From DATBGZ01 sp963803115 (GTDB taxonomy: Bacteria; Actinomycetota; Actinomycetes; Mycobacteriales; Micromonosporaceae), in contig CAWDLN010000018.1 of assembly GCA_963803115.1 (NCBI GenBank), forward strand, positions 310,001 through 374,000: a DNA stretch of 64,000 nucleotides, given 5' to 3'. Positions 35,187-44,521 of this stretch are shown here, in pieces. Position 1 is the stretch's first letter. Every line of letters begins with the position of its first letter. Below the pieces are notes generated by a model, which was not told the origin of the DNA, did not search any database, and was given only the letters and a program-made list of their open reading frames with translations. A program made the position numbers and the translations under genes.

Positions 35187-36479
35187 CTAGGTGGAGGGCG
35201 TAACTCGCGGCAGGCCCCATAGCATCTGATAGAGAACCGACGGGTGGCCGCGGCCATCGAAGCTACCGAATGTAATCGTTGGGTTGTCCGGAGCGTCGGC
35301 GTCAACAAGAAATGCGGTCTCGTCGATGGGCAACGCTCGGACGGTGCCGGATGGACCATTCAGACTCAGTGCCTCATCCTCGACCTCGACGTTCCAGCGC
35401 TGGTCTGGCCAGGCGAAAACACCGGTGTAGCGGGACAGGTCGCCGGCGGCGCCGGGTGTGGGTGTAAGCCGGAGCGGTGGCATCTCGATTTCGAAATACG
35501 CCCGCACCAGTTCCGGAAACATCGACCGGTACAGCGCTCGTCCGCGGTCGCTGTTGGTCAGTAGCACCACGGCTGCGTGCTCCTCCGGCATGAGGCGCAG
35601 CACCGCACGTTGTCCGCGGAGGAGGCCGTCCCAGCCCCAGACGGGTCCGGCCGGCCAGTCGAACCGAGCCCAGCCCAGGCACCACGCGTCCAGCCAACTG
35701 TGAATGTGAATCTCGGCGTGGGCCTCACGCAAGCCCGCCATGGCAGGCTCATTCAGATGGTAGTCGGCCAGGCGTAGAAGGTCTTCCACTGTGGACAGTA
35801 CGGTGCTGCCGGCTGGGCCGAGATTACGAGGAGTCCACGCCGCGACCGGTACGAGTCCATCGGGAGTGACCTCGTGGCCCTTGGCACAAGACTCGCCATC
35901 GGTGCCGGTGGCGAATGTTGTGTGGACGAAGCCAAGTGGGTCGATCAGGCTAGCTCGCATCGCGTCCTCCCAGACAAGCCCGGTGATCGTCTCCATCGCC
36001 CGGCCAAGCAGGCACCATCCGGTGTTCGAGTATGACCACACGGCAGCCGGCATTGGCGTCGCGTCGGCCGCTCTCTCCGCTACAAGCGAGAGCACGTCGT
36101 CTCCGGCGTGACTCCAGGAGGCGAACTCGAGTTCCTCGCTCAGCGGGACGCCCGAACGGTTGGCGAGCAAGTCGCGTATCGTGGCCGACTCAGCCCAGCC
36201 GGCACCACGTATTTCAGGCACCCACGAGGCCGCCGGATCGTCAAGGGTGAGCCTGCCGTCTGCGGCCAACCGTGCGAGTGCCGTCGCCACCATCGACTTG
36301 CAGAGGGAACCGACCGCAAACCGCGTCTCGGCTGTCACCGGCCGACCAGTACTCGTGTCTTCGAGCCCGTAGTACGCCGTGTTCATCTCACCGCCGCGCA
36401 GGACACCGAGCGCTGCGCCCGGCACGGGAGTCCGGGCCGCGAACTCGCGAAGCAGGTCTTCCAGGTCACGGTTGCTCAT
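35187..36479 (-). CDS. Serine hydrolase, class C beta-lactamase/esterase family
   Basis: A 430-residue protein with the penicillin-binding-like fold: SxxK in FAVGSLCKSMVATAL, the YxN motif in WSYSNTGWCLLGRA and a late WGWDGLLRG segment standing for the third motif. There is no signal peptide (MSNRDLEDLLREFAART), so it is likely cytoplasmic, an esterase or D-amino peptidase rather than a secreted beta-lactamase. The last 90 residues form an extra beta domain (YTGVFAWPDQRWNVEVEDEAL). The start ATG 36479 has no strong site. It heads a two-gene unit with the CPBP protease. Confidence 0.9.
   Translation of the reverse strand: MSNRDLEDLLREFAARTPVPGAALGVLRGGEMNTAYYGLEDTSTGRPVTAETRFAVGSLCKSMVATALARLAADGRLTLDDPAASWVPEIRGAGWAESATIRDLLANRSGVPLSEELEFASWSHAGDDVLSLVAERAADATPMPAAVWSYSNTGWCLLGRAMETITGLVWEDAMRASLIDPLGFVHTTFATGTDGESCAKGHEVTPDGLVPVAAWTPRNLGPAGSTVLSTVEDLLRLADYHLNEPAMAGLREAHAEIHIHSWLDAWCLGWARFDWPAGPVWGWDGLLRGQRAVLRLMPEEHAAVVLLTNSDRGRALYRSMFPELVRAYFEIEMPPLRLTPTPGAAGDLSRYTGVFAWPDQRWNVEVEDEALSLNGPSGTVRALPIDETAFLVDADAPDNPTITFGSFDGRGHPSVLYQMLWGLPRVTPST
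35785..35795 (+). repeat. Dispersed palindrome TCCACTGTGGA, copy 4
   Basis: Exact copy in the serine hydrolase gene, reading Leu-Ser-Thr-Val-Glu on the minus strand with Thr codon ACA. Confidence 0.8.
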
Positions 36480-36702
36480 CGCGTAACAGTACGGCTAGAT
36501 AGCTTCACTGCCGTCAATGGCGGCACCGGTCATGACAGCGCCAGCACCCAATGCATTTCGATGCCACGGCGGTCGTCGACCTGGGTAATTCCAGACCGGG
36601 CTTGCGAAGCGCGGCGGGGTGGGTATATTACGTGGCACGATACATCGCGCCGCGTTCTACCTGGGATCGTGTGGCATCCACCGGATGGGAGGTGCTTCCG
36701 GA

Positions 36703-37017
36703 GTGGAACTATCCGGCCTGGGCCGCTTCGGAGACCCCGCCGTACTGATTCTGAGCAGCCTCGCCGGCGGCGAGAAGCACGGCTACGCCCTGGTCAAGGA
36801 CATCGAGGAGTTCGCCGAGGTTCGACTCGGGCCCGGCACGCTGTACGGCGCGTTGAGCCGGTTGGAACAGCGTGGCCTCGTCGAGCCGCTCGCTGCGGAT
36901 GACCGCCGCCGCCCGTACCGGCTGACGCCGCGCGGTGCGCAGGCGCTGCGGGCGTATCTCGAGCAAGCTCGGTCCGTGGCCAAGGTCGGCCTGATACGCC
37001 TTGGAGCGCCCGCATGA
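36703..37017 (+). CDS. PadR family transcriptional regulator
   Basis: A 104-residue winged-helix protein. GTG 36703 is chosen because GGGAGG lies 10 bases upstream; ATG 36685 is an alternative and the frame is open further. The PadR signature is clear: LILSSLAGGEKHGYALVKDI, LGPGTLYGALSRLEQRGLVE and RRPYRLTPRGAQALRAYLE. It overlaps the following membrane-protein gene by four bases (ATGA). This is the common actinobacterial pair in which a PadR repressor controls itself and its membrane partner. Confidence 0.92.
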   Translation: MELSGLGRFGDPAVLILSSLAGGEKHGYALVKDIEEFAEVRLGPGTLYGALSRLEQRGLVEPLAADDRRRPYRLTPRGAQALRAYLEQARSVAKVGLIRLGAPA

Positions 37018-37742
37018 CCGCCGGGCCACCCGCAAAACTGTTCCGCGCACTCATCTGTCTCTATCCCCGTCCGTGGCGGGAGCGGTACGAGGACGAATAC
37101 GTCGCACTCATCGACGACCTGGCCGTCGAGCGGATCCGGTTGGTTCGGTTGCGGCTCGCCGCCGACATCGCCCGCGGCGCGCTCGACGCCCATCTTGAAC
37201 GGAGGTACGGCATGCGCGTGTGGTCTGACTCCTCGTACCGCCGCGGCATCTGGGCCGGGCTGGTGCTGGCGGCCGTCCTAGCGGTCGACGTGATCCTGAC
37301 CGTCGTTATCTTCCCGGCCGGTCCGGACGAGAGCGACAATGACCCCGAGTACGTCGTGCAGATCCTCGCCGCGTACGCGATTTTCGCCCTGGTCCTGATT
37401 GCCATCGGAGCCTGGGCGCGACGCCGGTCCGACGCGCGGTGGTCCGGCGTGAAGGCCGGCGCAGCGGCCGGGCTGGTGTTCGGAGTCTCGCTAGTGGTCA
37501 TCTACAGCATCGTCAATAACGTGTTCTTCGACATCGTCAGCCAGCAGCATGACAAGCGGGTCGCGTTTGCCCGGAGCGGCTGGACCTCTATGCGTGCGTT
37601 CATCAACATGCAAATGCTGACCGGCATCCCCGTCGTGCTCCCGATGCTGACGGTCCTCGGTGGACTGCTCGGTGGGCTCGGCGGGCTCGTGCTCAGCCGG
37701 CGTCCCGATGCCGGAGCTCGAAGTCGCATAGCCCCGCAATAA
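37014..37742 (+). CDS. Membrane protein coupled to the PadR regulator
   Basis: A 242-residue protein with an N-terminal amphipathic segment (LICLYPRPWRERYEDEYVALIDD), typical of membrane partners of PadR regulators in actinobacteria. Four hydrophobic helices follow, the first being GIWAGLVLAAVLAVDVILTVV. Its function is unknown; PadR partners often respond to membrane-active or toxic compounds. Translation is coupled to the regulator through the ATGA overlap. Confidence 0.82.
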   Translation: MTAGPPAKLFRALICLYPRPWRERYEDEYVALIDDLAVERIRLVRLRLAADIARGALDAHLERRYGMRVWSDSSYRRGIWAGLVLAAVLAVDVILTVVIFPAGPDESDNDPEYVVQILAAYAIFALVLIAIGAWARRRSDARWSGVKAGAAAGLVFGVSLVVIYSIVNNVFFDIVSQQHDKRVAFARSGWTSMRAFINMQMLTGIPVVLPMLTVLGGLLGGLGGLVLSRRPDAGARSRIAPQ

Positions 37743-37918
37743 CTCAGCTGCATCGCGGATGGGAATTCGGTACGGCGGAGCGGTCGTCGATGTGGATGAT
37801 GTGTCGGTGGCCGTCAGACCGGAGCCTCAATCACCTCCCGAACGCGCTGTCGGTTCAACAGCGGGCGGGTTCTACTGGGACCGGTGTGTGAACCGACAGC
37901 TCGTGGAAGGCTTGGTAC

Positions 37919-38329
37919 ATGGAATTCCTGAACAAGCAGCCGACGGTGAAAGCGCCGGCCGAGACGTTCACTGGCGATGCCTGGTTCGACGTCATCGTCC
38001 GGGGTGAGGACCCGTCCCGAATCCGGGTGAGCGTGGTTCGCTTCGCCCCCGGCGCCCGCAACGCCTGGCACCGCCACGCCGTCGGCCAGACCCTGCACGT
38101 GACCGAGGGACACGGCCGCATCCAGGCGCGCGGCGGCGATGTGCTCGCGGTCGGGCCGGGCGACACCGTTTACACGCCACCCGACGAATGGCATTGGCAC
38201 GGCGCCGCCCCGGATCGCTTCATGACCCACCTAGCGATGTGGGAAGCCCCGGCCGACGGGCCCGAGTCCGAATGGGGCGCACTCGTCACGGACGCCGAGT
38301 ACCTGGCGACGCCCGGCTCCCGCGGCTAG
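37919..38329 (+). CDS. Cupin domain-containing protein
   Basis: A 136-residue single-domain cupin starting at ATG 37919 (GGAAGG upstream). The metal-binding motifs are visible: GARNAWHRHAVGQTLHVTEG (two His, Gln in place of Glu, later His) and PDEWHWHGAAP. The small size and the KQPTVKAPAETFTGDAWFD start resemble cupins annotated near carboxymuconolactone decarboxylases and quercetinase-like proteins. The reaction is not predictable. It is transcribed alone and convergent with the tetM-like gene. Confidence 0.88.
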   Translation: MEFLNKQPTVKAPAETFTGDAWFDVIVRGEDPSRIRVSVVRFAPGARNAWHRHAVGQTLHVTEGHGRIQARGGDVLAVGPGDTVYTPPDEWHWHGAAPDRFMTHLAMWEAPADGPESEWGALVTDAEYLATPGSRG

Positions 38330-38428
38330 CGAACCCAACAAGGAAGGCGCGCGACAGCGGGACACCAGCCGAGGACACGTTACTCCACTTTGGATGGCTC
38401 GCGCTCACGTCGTTGATCTTGTTTGCGA

Positions 38429-40345
38429 TCAGCGAACGCCACGTCGACGGGTTGGGAATCCCCGAATCGGCCGGTAACCCGCGAAAGTCGACTCCAGCAC
38501 ACCCTCGCCGCCCGTTGCCCCTGGCAGCAGGCGGTGTAGCTTCTGTGCGTCCGCCGCCGTCAGCACTGCCACGACGGCCATCTCGTCGCCGCGTGACATC
38601 TGATTCTCCACAGTGGACTGTAGTCGACTGAGCAGGCCCAGCACTGGACCGAGCGCGATAGCCGGTAGGTCGAGGGTCACCCGAACCAGTGGCTCGCACA
38701 CGTTCGTGCGCGCTTGCGCGAGCGCGCGAGCGACAACGACAGGTGTGAGCTTGCGGAAGTCCGCGGATGTAGTGGTCGGACCGCGCAGCGACGGCGGCCC
38801 GTCCGCGACACTGTACCCGGAGTCGATCATGGTGACGACGCAGTCGGTGACCGGCCAGCCATGCAAGCCTGCGCTCAAGGCATCCCGGACGTACTCGCCC
38901 ATACTCTCTTTGAAGAGATCGAGTGTGCGGTAGACGTACAGCGGTGCGAGGCGGTAGTCGACCGGCACCCGTACCGCGACACCCGATCCCGGCGCTGCGG
39001 GCTCGATGCGTAACCCGACCGTGGCGTGAAATGGGTTCGACGGTGTGTTGAGCCGCTCGACAGCCTCACCGACGCCCGTCGGCCGCTCGACGCAGAGCGT
39101 CTTCGCCTCGCGAAAGTCGACCTCGATCCCGAATTCCGCGGCAAGCGTCGCTTCGATGACCTCCTTTTGAACCTCGCCGTAGAGCGAGACCGCGGTCTCC
39201 TGGCTCGCATCGGCGCGCACGTTGATGAGCGGATCCTGATCGGCGAGCTGAATGAGGGCGGCACGAAGCCGCGCGCCGTCGCCCGGATTCCTCGGCATCG
39301 CGACGGCTTCAAGCATCGGCGGGGCGAACTGATGGCTGTCTTTGGCACGATCGGTCCCGATGGCATCGCCGACGCGGACTGTCGTGAGGCCCCGCAGTGC
39401 GGCGATCTCGCCTGCCGCGACCCGATCGCTGCGCACCCACGTCCCGTCGAGCAGCCGACGGATCCCTATGACCCGGTCCCGCCGACCGGTCGGACGATCC
39501 CGCACATGCAACGCTCCGTCGAACATCCGCACGTAGGCCACTCGCTCGCCGGCGGGACTGCGTTCGATCTTGAAGATCCGGCCGCTCGCGCGCGCCGCTG
39601 GATCTCCACCGGCCGCTGGTAGCAGGTCGACCAGACCAGTCATCAGCGCGTCGATCCCGGCCCCGGTGATGGCCGAGCCGGCGAAGACAGGGTGCACCAC
39701 GCATACGGCCGTGTGGGCCGCGAGTTCGACTCGGAGACGATCGGCCGTCATGCGGGACTCGTCCGCGACAAACGCGGCCAACAGGTTCTCGCTGACATCG
39801 GTCAGCACATCCGTGAGGTGCGCGGTGTCCGGCGTCGCAACGGCATCGCGCTCACCCGCTCGATCGACCCGGGTCATCGGCGCGCCAATGACGCCGAGGC
39901 GGCGCGATAGTTCGGCTACCGTCCGGTCGACGTTCGCGCCGCGCCGATCGATCTTGTTGACGAAGATCAGCGTTGGTAGGCGCAACCGTCGCAGCGCGCG
40001 CATCAGCAGCCGGGTCTGTGGCTGGACCCCTTCGACGGCTGAGACGACGAGGATGGCGCCATCGAGTACGCCGAGAACGCGGTCGACCTCCGCGATGAAA
40101 TCGGGGTGGCCTGGCGTGTCAATGATGTTGACGGCGAGATCTCCGATTCGCAGCGACGCGACCGCTGATCGGATCGTGACGCCCCGCTCACGTTCCAGCG
40201 CGAGCGAGTCTGTCTGGGTCGTACCGGCGTCAACACTGCCGATCTGATCGATGACCCCGGCGGCATAAAGCAGCCGCTCGGTCAGGGTCGTTTTACCGGC
40301 ATCGACATGCGCCAAGATCCCCAAGTTGAGCGTACGGAGCGACAA
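38429..40345 (-). CDS. TetM/OtrA-type ribosomal protection GTPase
   Basis: A 638-residue translation GTPase, the same length as Tet(M). G motifs are AHVDAGKTTLTERLLY (G1), DTPGH (G3) and VNKIDRRGAN (G4). The elongation-factor-G-like domains II to V follow, including the ESMGEYVRDALSAGLHGWPV region that contacts the decoding site. Proteins of this group displace tetracyclines from the ribosome; chromosomal actinomycete forms (otrA-like) are common and not always resistance genes. TTG 40345 has GAAGG 9 bases upstream. TCCACAGTGGA lies inside at 38607-38617. Confidence 0.88.
   Translation of the reverse strand: MSLRTLNLGILAHVDAGKTTLTERLLYAAGVIDQIGSVDAGTTQTDSLALERERGVTIRSAVASLRIGDLAVNIIDTPGHPDFIAEVDRVLGVLDGAILVVSAVEGVQPQTRLLMRALRRLRLPTLIFVNKIDRRGANVDRTVAELSRRLGVIGAPMTRVDRAGERDAVATPDTAHLTDVLTDVSENLLAAFVADESRMTADRLRVELAAHTAVCVVHPVFAGSAITGAGIDALMTGLVDLLPAAGGDPAARASGRIFKIERSPAGERVAYVRMFDGALHVRDRPTGRRDRVIGIRRLLDGTWVRSDRVAAGEIAALRGLTTVRVGDAIGTDRAKDSHQFAPPMLEAVAMPRNPGDGARLRAALIQLADQDPLINVRADASQETAVSLYGEVQKEVIEATLAAEFGIEVDFREAKTLCVERPTGVGEAVERLNTPSNPFHATVGLRIEPAAPGSGVAVRVPVDYRLAPLYVYRTLDLFKESMGEYVRDALSAGLHGWPVTDCVVTMIDSGYSVADGPPSLRGPTTTSADFRKLTPVVVARALAQARTNVCEPLVRVTLDLPAIALGPVLGLLSRLQSTVENQMSRGDEMAVVAVLTAADAQKLHRLLPGATGGEGVLESTFAGYRPIRGFPTRRRGVR
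38607..38617 (+). repeat. Dispersed palindrome TCCACAGTGGA, copy 5
   Basis: Exact copy in the ribosomal protection gene, reading Gln-Ser-Thr-Val-Glu on the minus strand with Thr codon ACT. Confidence 0.8.
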
Positions 40346-40504
40346 ACGTCACAACCTTCGAACGAGCGGACGGGAGACATTCGAAAGAGATGAACGTCGC
40401 TCGCATGTCAGCTCCCACGTCGAAGGATTGGCCCAACGCCGACCAGCCAACCACCTGTGAAGCTTGTGCGCGAGGCAATATCCGCCGCGCGATACGGTGT
40501 CCGG

Positions 40505-41515
40505 GTGACCCTCCGGATCGGCGTGCTCGGCGCGGCCCGCATCGCCCCCTCGGCTCTCATCGCACCGGCCCGGCGCATCGATGGTGTGGTCGTGGCGGCC
40601 ATTGCGGCCCGTGACCCAGACCGGGCCCGCGCGTTCGCCGCAAAGCACGGCATTGCACGAGTAATGGATTCATACCAAGCACTGGTAGCGGATCCCGAAC
40701 TCGACGCCATCTACAACCCACTACCCAACGGGTTGCACCCGCGTTGGACAGAACAGGCCCTCGCCGCGGGCAAGCACGTGCTGTGCGAGAAACCCTTCGC
40801 CGCCAACGCAAGCCAGGCGCGCCAGGTGCAACAGGCGTGGCGCCGGGCAGAAACACAGGCCGGGCGGGGGCTCGCGGTGATGGAGGCGTTTCACTACCGA
40901 TACCACCCACTCATGGCGCGGGTGCTCTCGCTCGCCGCGGAATTGGGTCCACTTGTACGAGTGGAGGCGAACATGTGCTTTCCCCTCCCCCGGTTTGGTG
41001 ACATCCGCTACCAGTTCGACCTCGCCGGCGGGGCTTTGATGGACGCCGGCTGTTATGCGCTGCACTTCCTCCGCCAGTTCGGCCAGCCACCGTTCGGCGC
41101 CGCCGAACCGGTGGTGACCGGTGCGCGAGCGAAGACCCTGGGCCGGGATCCTCGGGTGGATCGGGCGATGACGGTCGACCTGCGGTACGGGGGCGGCGCC
41201 ACCGGCCGGGCGACCGCCTCGATGTGGTCCGGGTCGGTGCTCAACATCTCGGCCCGCGTGGTCGGACAGCGGGGCGAGGTTCGGGTGCTCAACTTCGTCG
41301 CTCCGCAGTTCCCGCATCTCCTCACGTCCAGAGTGGACGGACAACGGCGGCGGGAGCGGGTCGCTGGGCAGGCGTCGTACACGTACCAGTTGAAGGCGTT
41401 CTTCGACGCGGTCAACGGCGACCCGACCAACCTCACTCCGATCGAGGACTCCATCGCCACCATGGCGCTCATCGATGCCGCCTATGCCACGGCCGGCCTC
41501 GCGCCTAGGGTTTAG
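40505..41515 (+). CDS. Gfo/Idh/MocA family oxidoreductase
   Basis: A 336-residue NAD(P)-dependent dehydrogenase. GTG 40505 is chosen because family members begin with TLRIGVLGAARIAPSALI; an upstream in-frame GTG at 40457 adds an unrelated extension. The Rossmann motif GVLGAARI and the substrate-binding lysine in HVLCEKPFAAN are present, as is GGALMDAGCYALHFLRQF. Such enzymes oxidise or reduce sugars, inositols or related compounds. The 3' end overlaps the convergent ROK gene by 11 bases. Confidence 0.92.
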   Translation: MTLRIGVLGAARIAPSALIAPARRIDGVVVAAIAARDPDRARAFAAKHGIARVMDSYQALVADPELDAIYNPLPNGLHPRWTEQALAAGKHVLCEKPFAANASQARQVQQAWRRAETQAGRGLAVMEAFHYRYHPLMARVLSLAAELGPLVRVEANMCFPLPRFGDIRYQFDLAGGALMDAGCYALHFLRQFGQPPFGAAEPVVTGARAKTLGRDPRVDRAMTVDLRYGGGATGRATASMWSGSVLNISARVVGQRGEVRVLNFVAPQFPHLLTSRVDGQRRRERVAGQASYTYQLKAFFDAVNGDPTNLTPIEDSIATMALIDAAYATAGLAPRV

Positions 41516-42542
41516 GGCCGAGAGCGGAGAGGGCGGCGATCGCGGAACCGCGGGCGCCGGCCATGTCCAGGTCCGCCACGATGGAGAATTGTGCGATGTG
41601 ACGCTGTTCCTCACGCAGCTGCGTGGCCTCCTGGACGGTCCTCAAGTACCAGGAGCGGAACTCAGGCGCGGCCTCGACCACGCCGCCCCCGACGAAGTAG
41701 GCATGGGGATCAGTGAAGTTAGATGCAATGTTGAACAGCCGACCCAACGCGCGGGCCTGCTGCTCGAATATCTTGATGGCCATCTGGTCGAACTGCTCGC
41801 CGTACCCACGCACCTGCCGGGCCGCCTTGGCCGGGTCGACGGCGGCCAGCTCGTGGTCGGGGAACCGGGTCAACCAGTACGGCAGGAGGTTGCGCTGGAT
41901 TCCCGTGAGCGAGGCGAAGCTCTCCACGTCGCCGGCCTGGCCGCAGTTGCAGATCGGTACGGGCTGGTCCTCGGCCAGCAGCCCCTCGGTGGGCAGCAGC
42001 ACGTGGCCCAGCTCGCCCGCCATGCCCGCGCCCCCCTTCACCACGTTCCCGGCCTCGACAAGGCCACCGCCGAGCCCGGTGCCGACGATCGCCGAGACCG
42101 ACGACCGGAGCGGAGCCTCGAGTCCGTAGTGCCGGAAGTGGGCGTAGAGCGCGGCCGCGTTGCCATCGTTGTTGTAGACGACTGGCAGGCCCAGTCGCTC
42201 CTCGAGCGCGGTGCGAACATCGAAGTCGCGCCAGCCGGGATGGCCGAAGTTCGTGGACCCACGGGACGAGATGACGCCGTCGGCACTGGCCGGCCCGGGC
42301 GTGTCAAGCCCCACCGCCCGTACCTCCGAGCGGTTGAGCCCGAGCAGGTCGAGCACCGCGTCGAGGGCCTCGACCAGGGAAACGACCGCAACGTCCGGAC
42401 CCTCGGTGACCCGGCTCGGCACCTCGACCAGGCGGTCGACGAGGAACTCCCCGGACGGCGTCATCACCGTGGCGTTGTTAGCGGTACCGCCGTTGTCGAG
42501 TCCGACGACAACGCCTGGCTCTGGCGACTCAGCGAATGCCAC
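41505..42542 (-). CDS. ROK family sugar kinase
   Basis: A 345-residue ROK protein starting at GTG 42542. No helix-turn-helix precedes the kinase fold, so it is an enzyme rather than a NagC-type repressor. The ATP-binding DNGGTANNATV start, the catalytic NNDGNAAALYAH, GTGLGGGLV and the zinc-like motif ICNCGQAGDVESF are visible. In that last motif the third cysteine of the canonical CxCGxxGCxE is replaced by Asp. It probably phosphorylates glucose or a related hexose. It is 10 bases from the channel gene on the same strand and may be cotranscribed with it. Confidence 0.9.
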   Translation of the reverse strand: MAFAESPEPGVVVGLDNGGTANNATVMTPSGEFLVDRLVEVPSRVTEGPDVAVVSLVEALDAVLDLLGLNRSEVRAVGLDTPGPASADGVISSRGSTNFGHPGWRDFDVRTALEERLGLPVVYNNDGNAAALYAHFRHYGLEAPLRSSVSAIVGTGLGGGLVEAGNVVKGGAGMAGELGHVLLPTEGLLAEDQPVPICNCGQAGDVESFASLTGIQRNLLPYWLTRFPDHELAAVDPAKAARQVRGYGEQFDQMAIKIFEQQARALGRLFNIASNFTDPHAYFVGGGVVEAAPEFRSWYLRTVQEATQLREEQRHIAQFSIVADLDMAGARGSAIAALSALGPKP

Positions 42543-42552
42543 GCCGTAGACC

Positions 42553-44439
42553 CTAACTGTTCGCCAGGACGATGACCCGGTCGATGACGGGCATGGGCTG
42601 TTCCTTGTCCGGGTTCAGCACGACGCCGTGGCCCTCGGGTGGATCGGCGATGCGATATCCGATCGCGACCTCACCCCGACGTCGGGCGCAGTCGACCACG
42701 GTGGCGAACGTGTGGCCCGGCGCCTCGCGCACGTAATAGCTCGATGGCCGGACGTAGATCTCGGCACCGTCGGGATCGAAGAGATCGGTAAAGACGGACT
42801 CGAGGTGGCGGTTCTCCGAGATCTGGGTCATCAGGAGGCTCACCATCTGCTCGCTCACCACGAAGTCGTCGGCTCGGGTGAGCTGGGCCAGTGCCCGGTC
42901 CCGGTCATCGCGCATCTCGCTGACGATCGGCACGGAGCGGCCTCGCTTGCTGAGCATGTCGCGAAGGTGCAGGAGGGTCACCAGGACCCGAGAGTCGGCG
43001 GTCAGCGGGTCGAGCTGATCGTCGCTGAGCACGATCACGTTGCCGTAACCCGTGACGTCGAGCGATTCCAACACGTTGCGGTCGCGGATGTCGGCGTCCT
43101 TGATGCGTAGGGAGAGTCGGCGCAACTGCTGGCCGAGTTGGGCCACCACCATGTCTGCGTCGCCGCGGTCGGTGACGATGTCCACGGCCGAACCCACCGT
43201 CACGTAGATGTCGAGCTGCTCGATGATCTTCACCGCCCGACCGTTCCACCCGAGCATGAGCGTGCGCTCTGGCGCCTGCGGTCCGCGGACCGAATGCACC
43301 ATCGCCGAAGTGTCCACAGTGAACGATCGTGACGAGAGCTTGACCGAGGAGTCGTCCTCGGCCAGCACGACAAGCTTGTCGTTGGGACCGATCATCGTCT
43401 CCATGGGCGGATTGAGCTTGGTCGTGCCGTTGGCGTGGAAGATCCCGACCGGACAGCACTTGCGGTACGCCATCAACGCCGCCCCGAAGCTCTGCCCGGT
43501 CAGGCGTGGTTCGGACACGATGTAGAACTCGTCACCGCCGAAGTCGAGCAGGTCGTGGTAGACCACGGACAGCCGCGACTGCCGGGCGGTCTGCACGATC
43601 AGTCGGGCGCTGATGTCATCGCCGTCGATCACGACGGCGTCGCCGCCAGCCAGCCTGGCCACCGCCCGGTTCGTACTGTCGCGCACGGCCGCGACGACGT
43701 GGTGGGGGCGGCCTCGGAAGGCGGGGCCCCGGTTGATGGCGAGCAGTGTTTTGAGCACGTACGCGTCTGCGTCCTCGGCGCCGACGCCTTCGGGCGCGAG
43801 CACGATGATGGACTTCGCGCCGTTGAGATTGACCATCTCGAGATCGCCGAGATCCAGCGGGCTACCTGTGCGGCAGACCAAGCGGGTGCTGTGGGTGTTA
43901 CCGAGCCGGTGCCGTAGCCGATCCTCCATCGCGACCTTGTCCTGCTCGGCGAGGATCGTCACGGTCGCCCGGCGCTTGCTTCGGTTGGCCTCGATGAGCT
44001 CCGATACGACCGTGTAGACCTGGTCCGACCACCCGAGGACGACGGTGTGCCCGGTCTCAATAACCCGCGAGCGCCCCTTGCGCATCTGTTCCAGCCGCCG
44101 ATTGAGCCCGCTCGTCAGAAGACCGACAAGTGCGCTGACGATGAAGATGCCACCCAGCGCGAGGAGGAACCAGAGTGCCAGCTCGCGCCGGCTGCCGCTT
44201 TGCGGGATCGCGAGGCTGAAGGTGCTGACGAAGGTGGTCCACAGGAGTTGGAAGAGCGACGGCGACGGCGTGCCGTCGTTAGTGGTCTTCGGTTCCACGA
44301 CCACCAGCGCCACGGTGATGGTCACGATGAGCGCGGCCGTTGCGATCGCCAGCCAGAAGATGAGGCTGATCGTCCCCTTCGACATCGTGTTGTCGAACCA
44401 GTACCGTGCGCGGTCGCGCAGCCGGACTCGCGTGTCCAT
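42553..44439 (-). CDS. CASTOR/POLLUX-related ion channel protein
   Basis: A 628-residue protein. ATG 44439 is chosen because GGGGGG lies just before it; GTG 44496 and ATG 44487 are longer options. It starts RLRDRARYWFDNTMSKGTIS, has two or three membrane helices (IFWLAIATAALIVTITVALV; LALWFLLALGGIFIVSALVG) around a pore loop (TTFVSTFSLAIPQ), and then two large RCK/TrkA-N-like domains (HTVVLGWSDQVYTVVSELIE; LMLGWNGRAVKIIEQL). Plant CASTOR and POLLUX are nuclear-envelope cation channels. The bacterial members are presumed ion channels without a K-type filter. Confidence 0.88.
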   Translation of the reverse strand: MDTRVRLRDRARYWFDNTMSKGTISLIFWLAIATAALIVTITVALVVVEPKTTNDGTPSPSLFQLLWTTFVSTFSLAIPQSGSRRELALWFLLALGGIFIVSALVGLLTSGLNRRLEQMRKGRSRVIETGHTVVLGWSDQVYTVVSELIEANRSKRRATVTILAEQDKVAMEDRLRHRLGNTHSTRLVCRTGSPLDLGDLEMVNLNGAKSIIVLAPEGVGAEDADAYVLKTLLAINRGPAFRGRPHHVVAAVRDSTNRAVARLAGGDAVVIDGDDISARLIVQTARQSRLSVVYHDLLDFGGDEFYIVSEPRLTGQSFGAALMAYRKCCPVGIFHANGTTKLNPPMETMIGPNDKLVVLAEDDSSVKLSSRSFTVDTSAMVHSVRGPQAPERTLMLGWNGRAVKIIEQLDIYVTVGSAVDIVTDRGDADMVVAQLGQQLRRLSLRIKDADIRDRNVLESLDVTGYGNVIVLSDDQLDPLTADSRVLVTLLHLRDMLSKRGRSVPIVSEMRDDRDRALAQLTRADDFVVSEQMVSLLMTQISENRHLESVFTDLFDPDGAEIYVRPSSYYVREAPGHTFATVVDCARRRGEVAIGYRIADPPEGHGVVLNPDKEQPMPVIDRVIVLANS

Positions 44440-44521
44440 GTACCCCCCCAGGGCGTCTTCCAGCCCTTGAGGCGACCAGACATCCATCAGGGGCACTATC
44501 AGCCGAGTGGCTAAATTTGGG

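Noticed and set aside
41475..42575. Plus-strand 366-residue frame over the ROK gene
   Set aside because: It is the complementary shadow of the ROK kinase, whose motifs are all on the minus strand.
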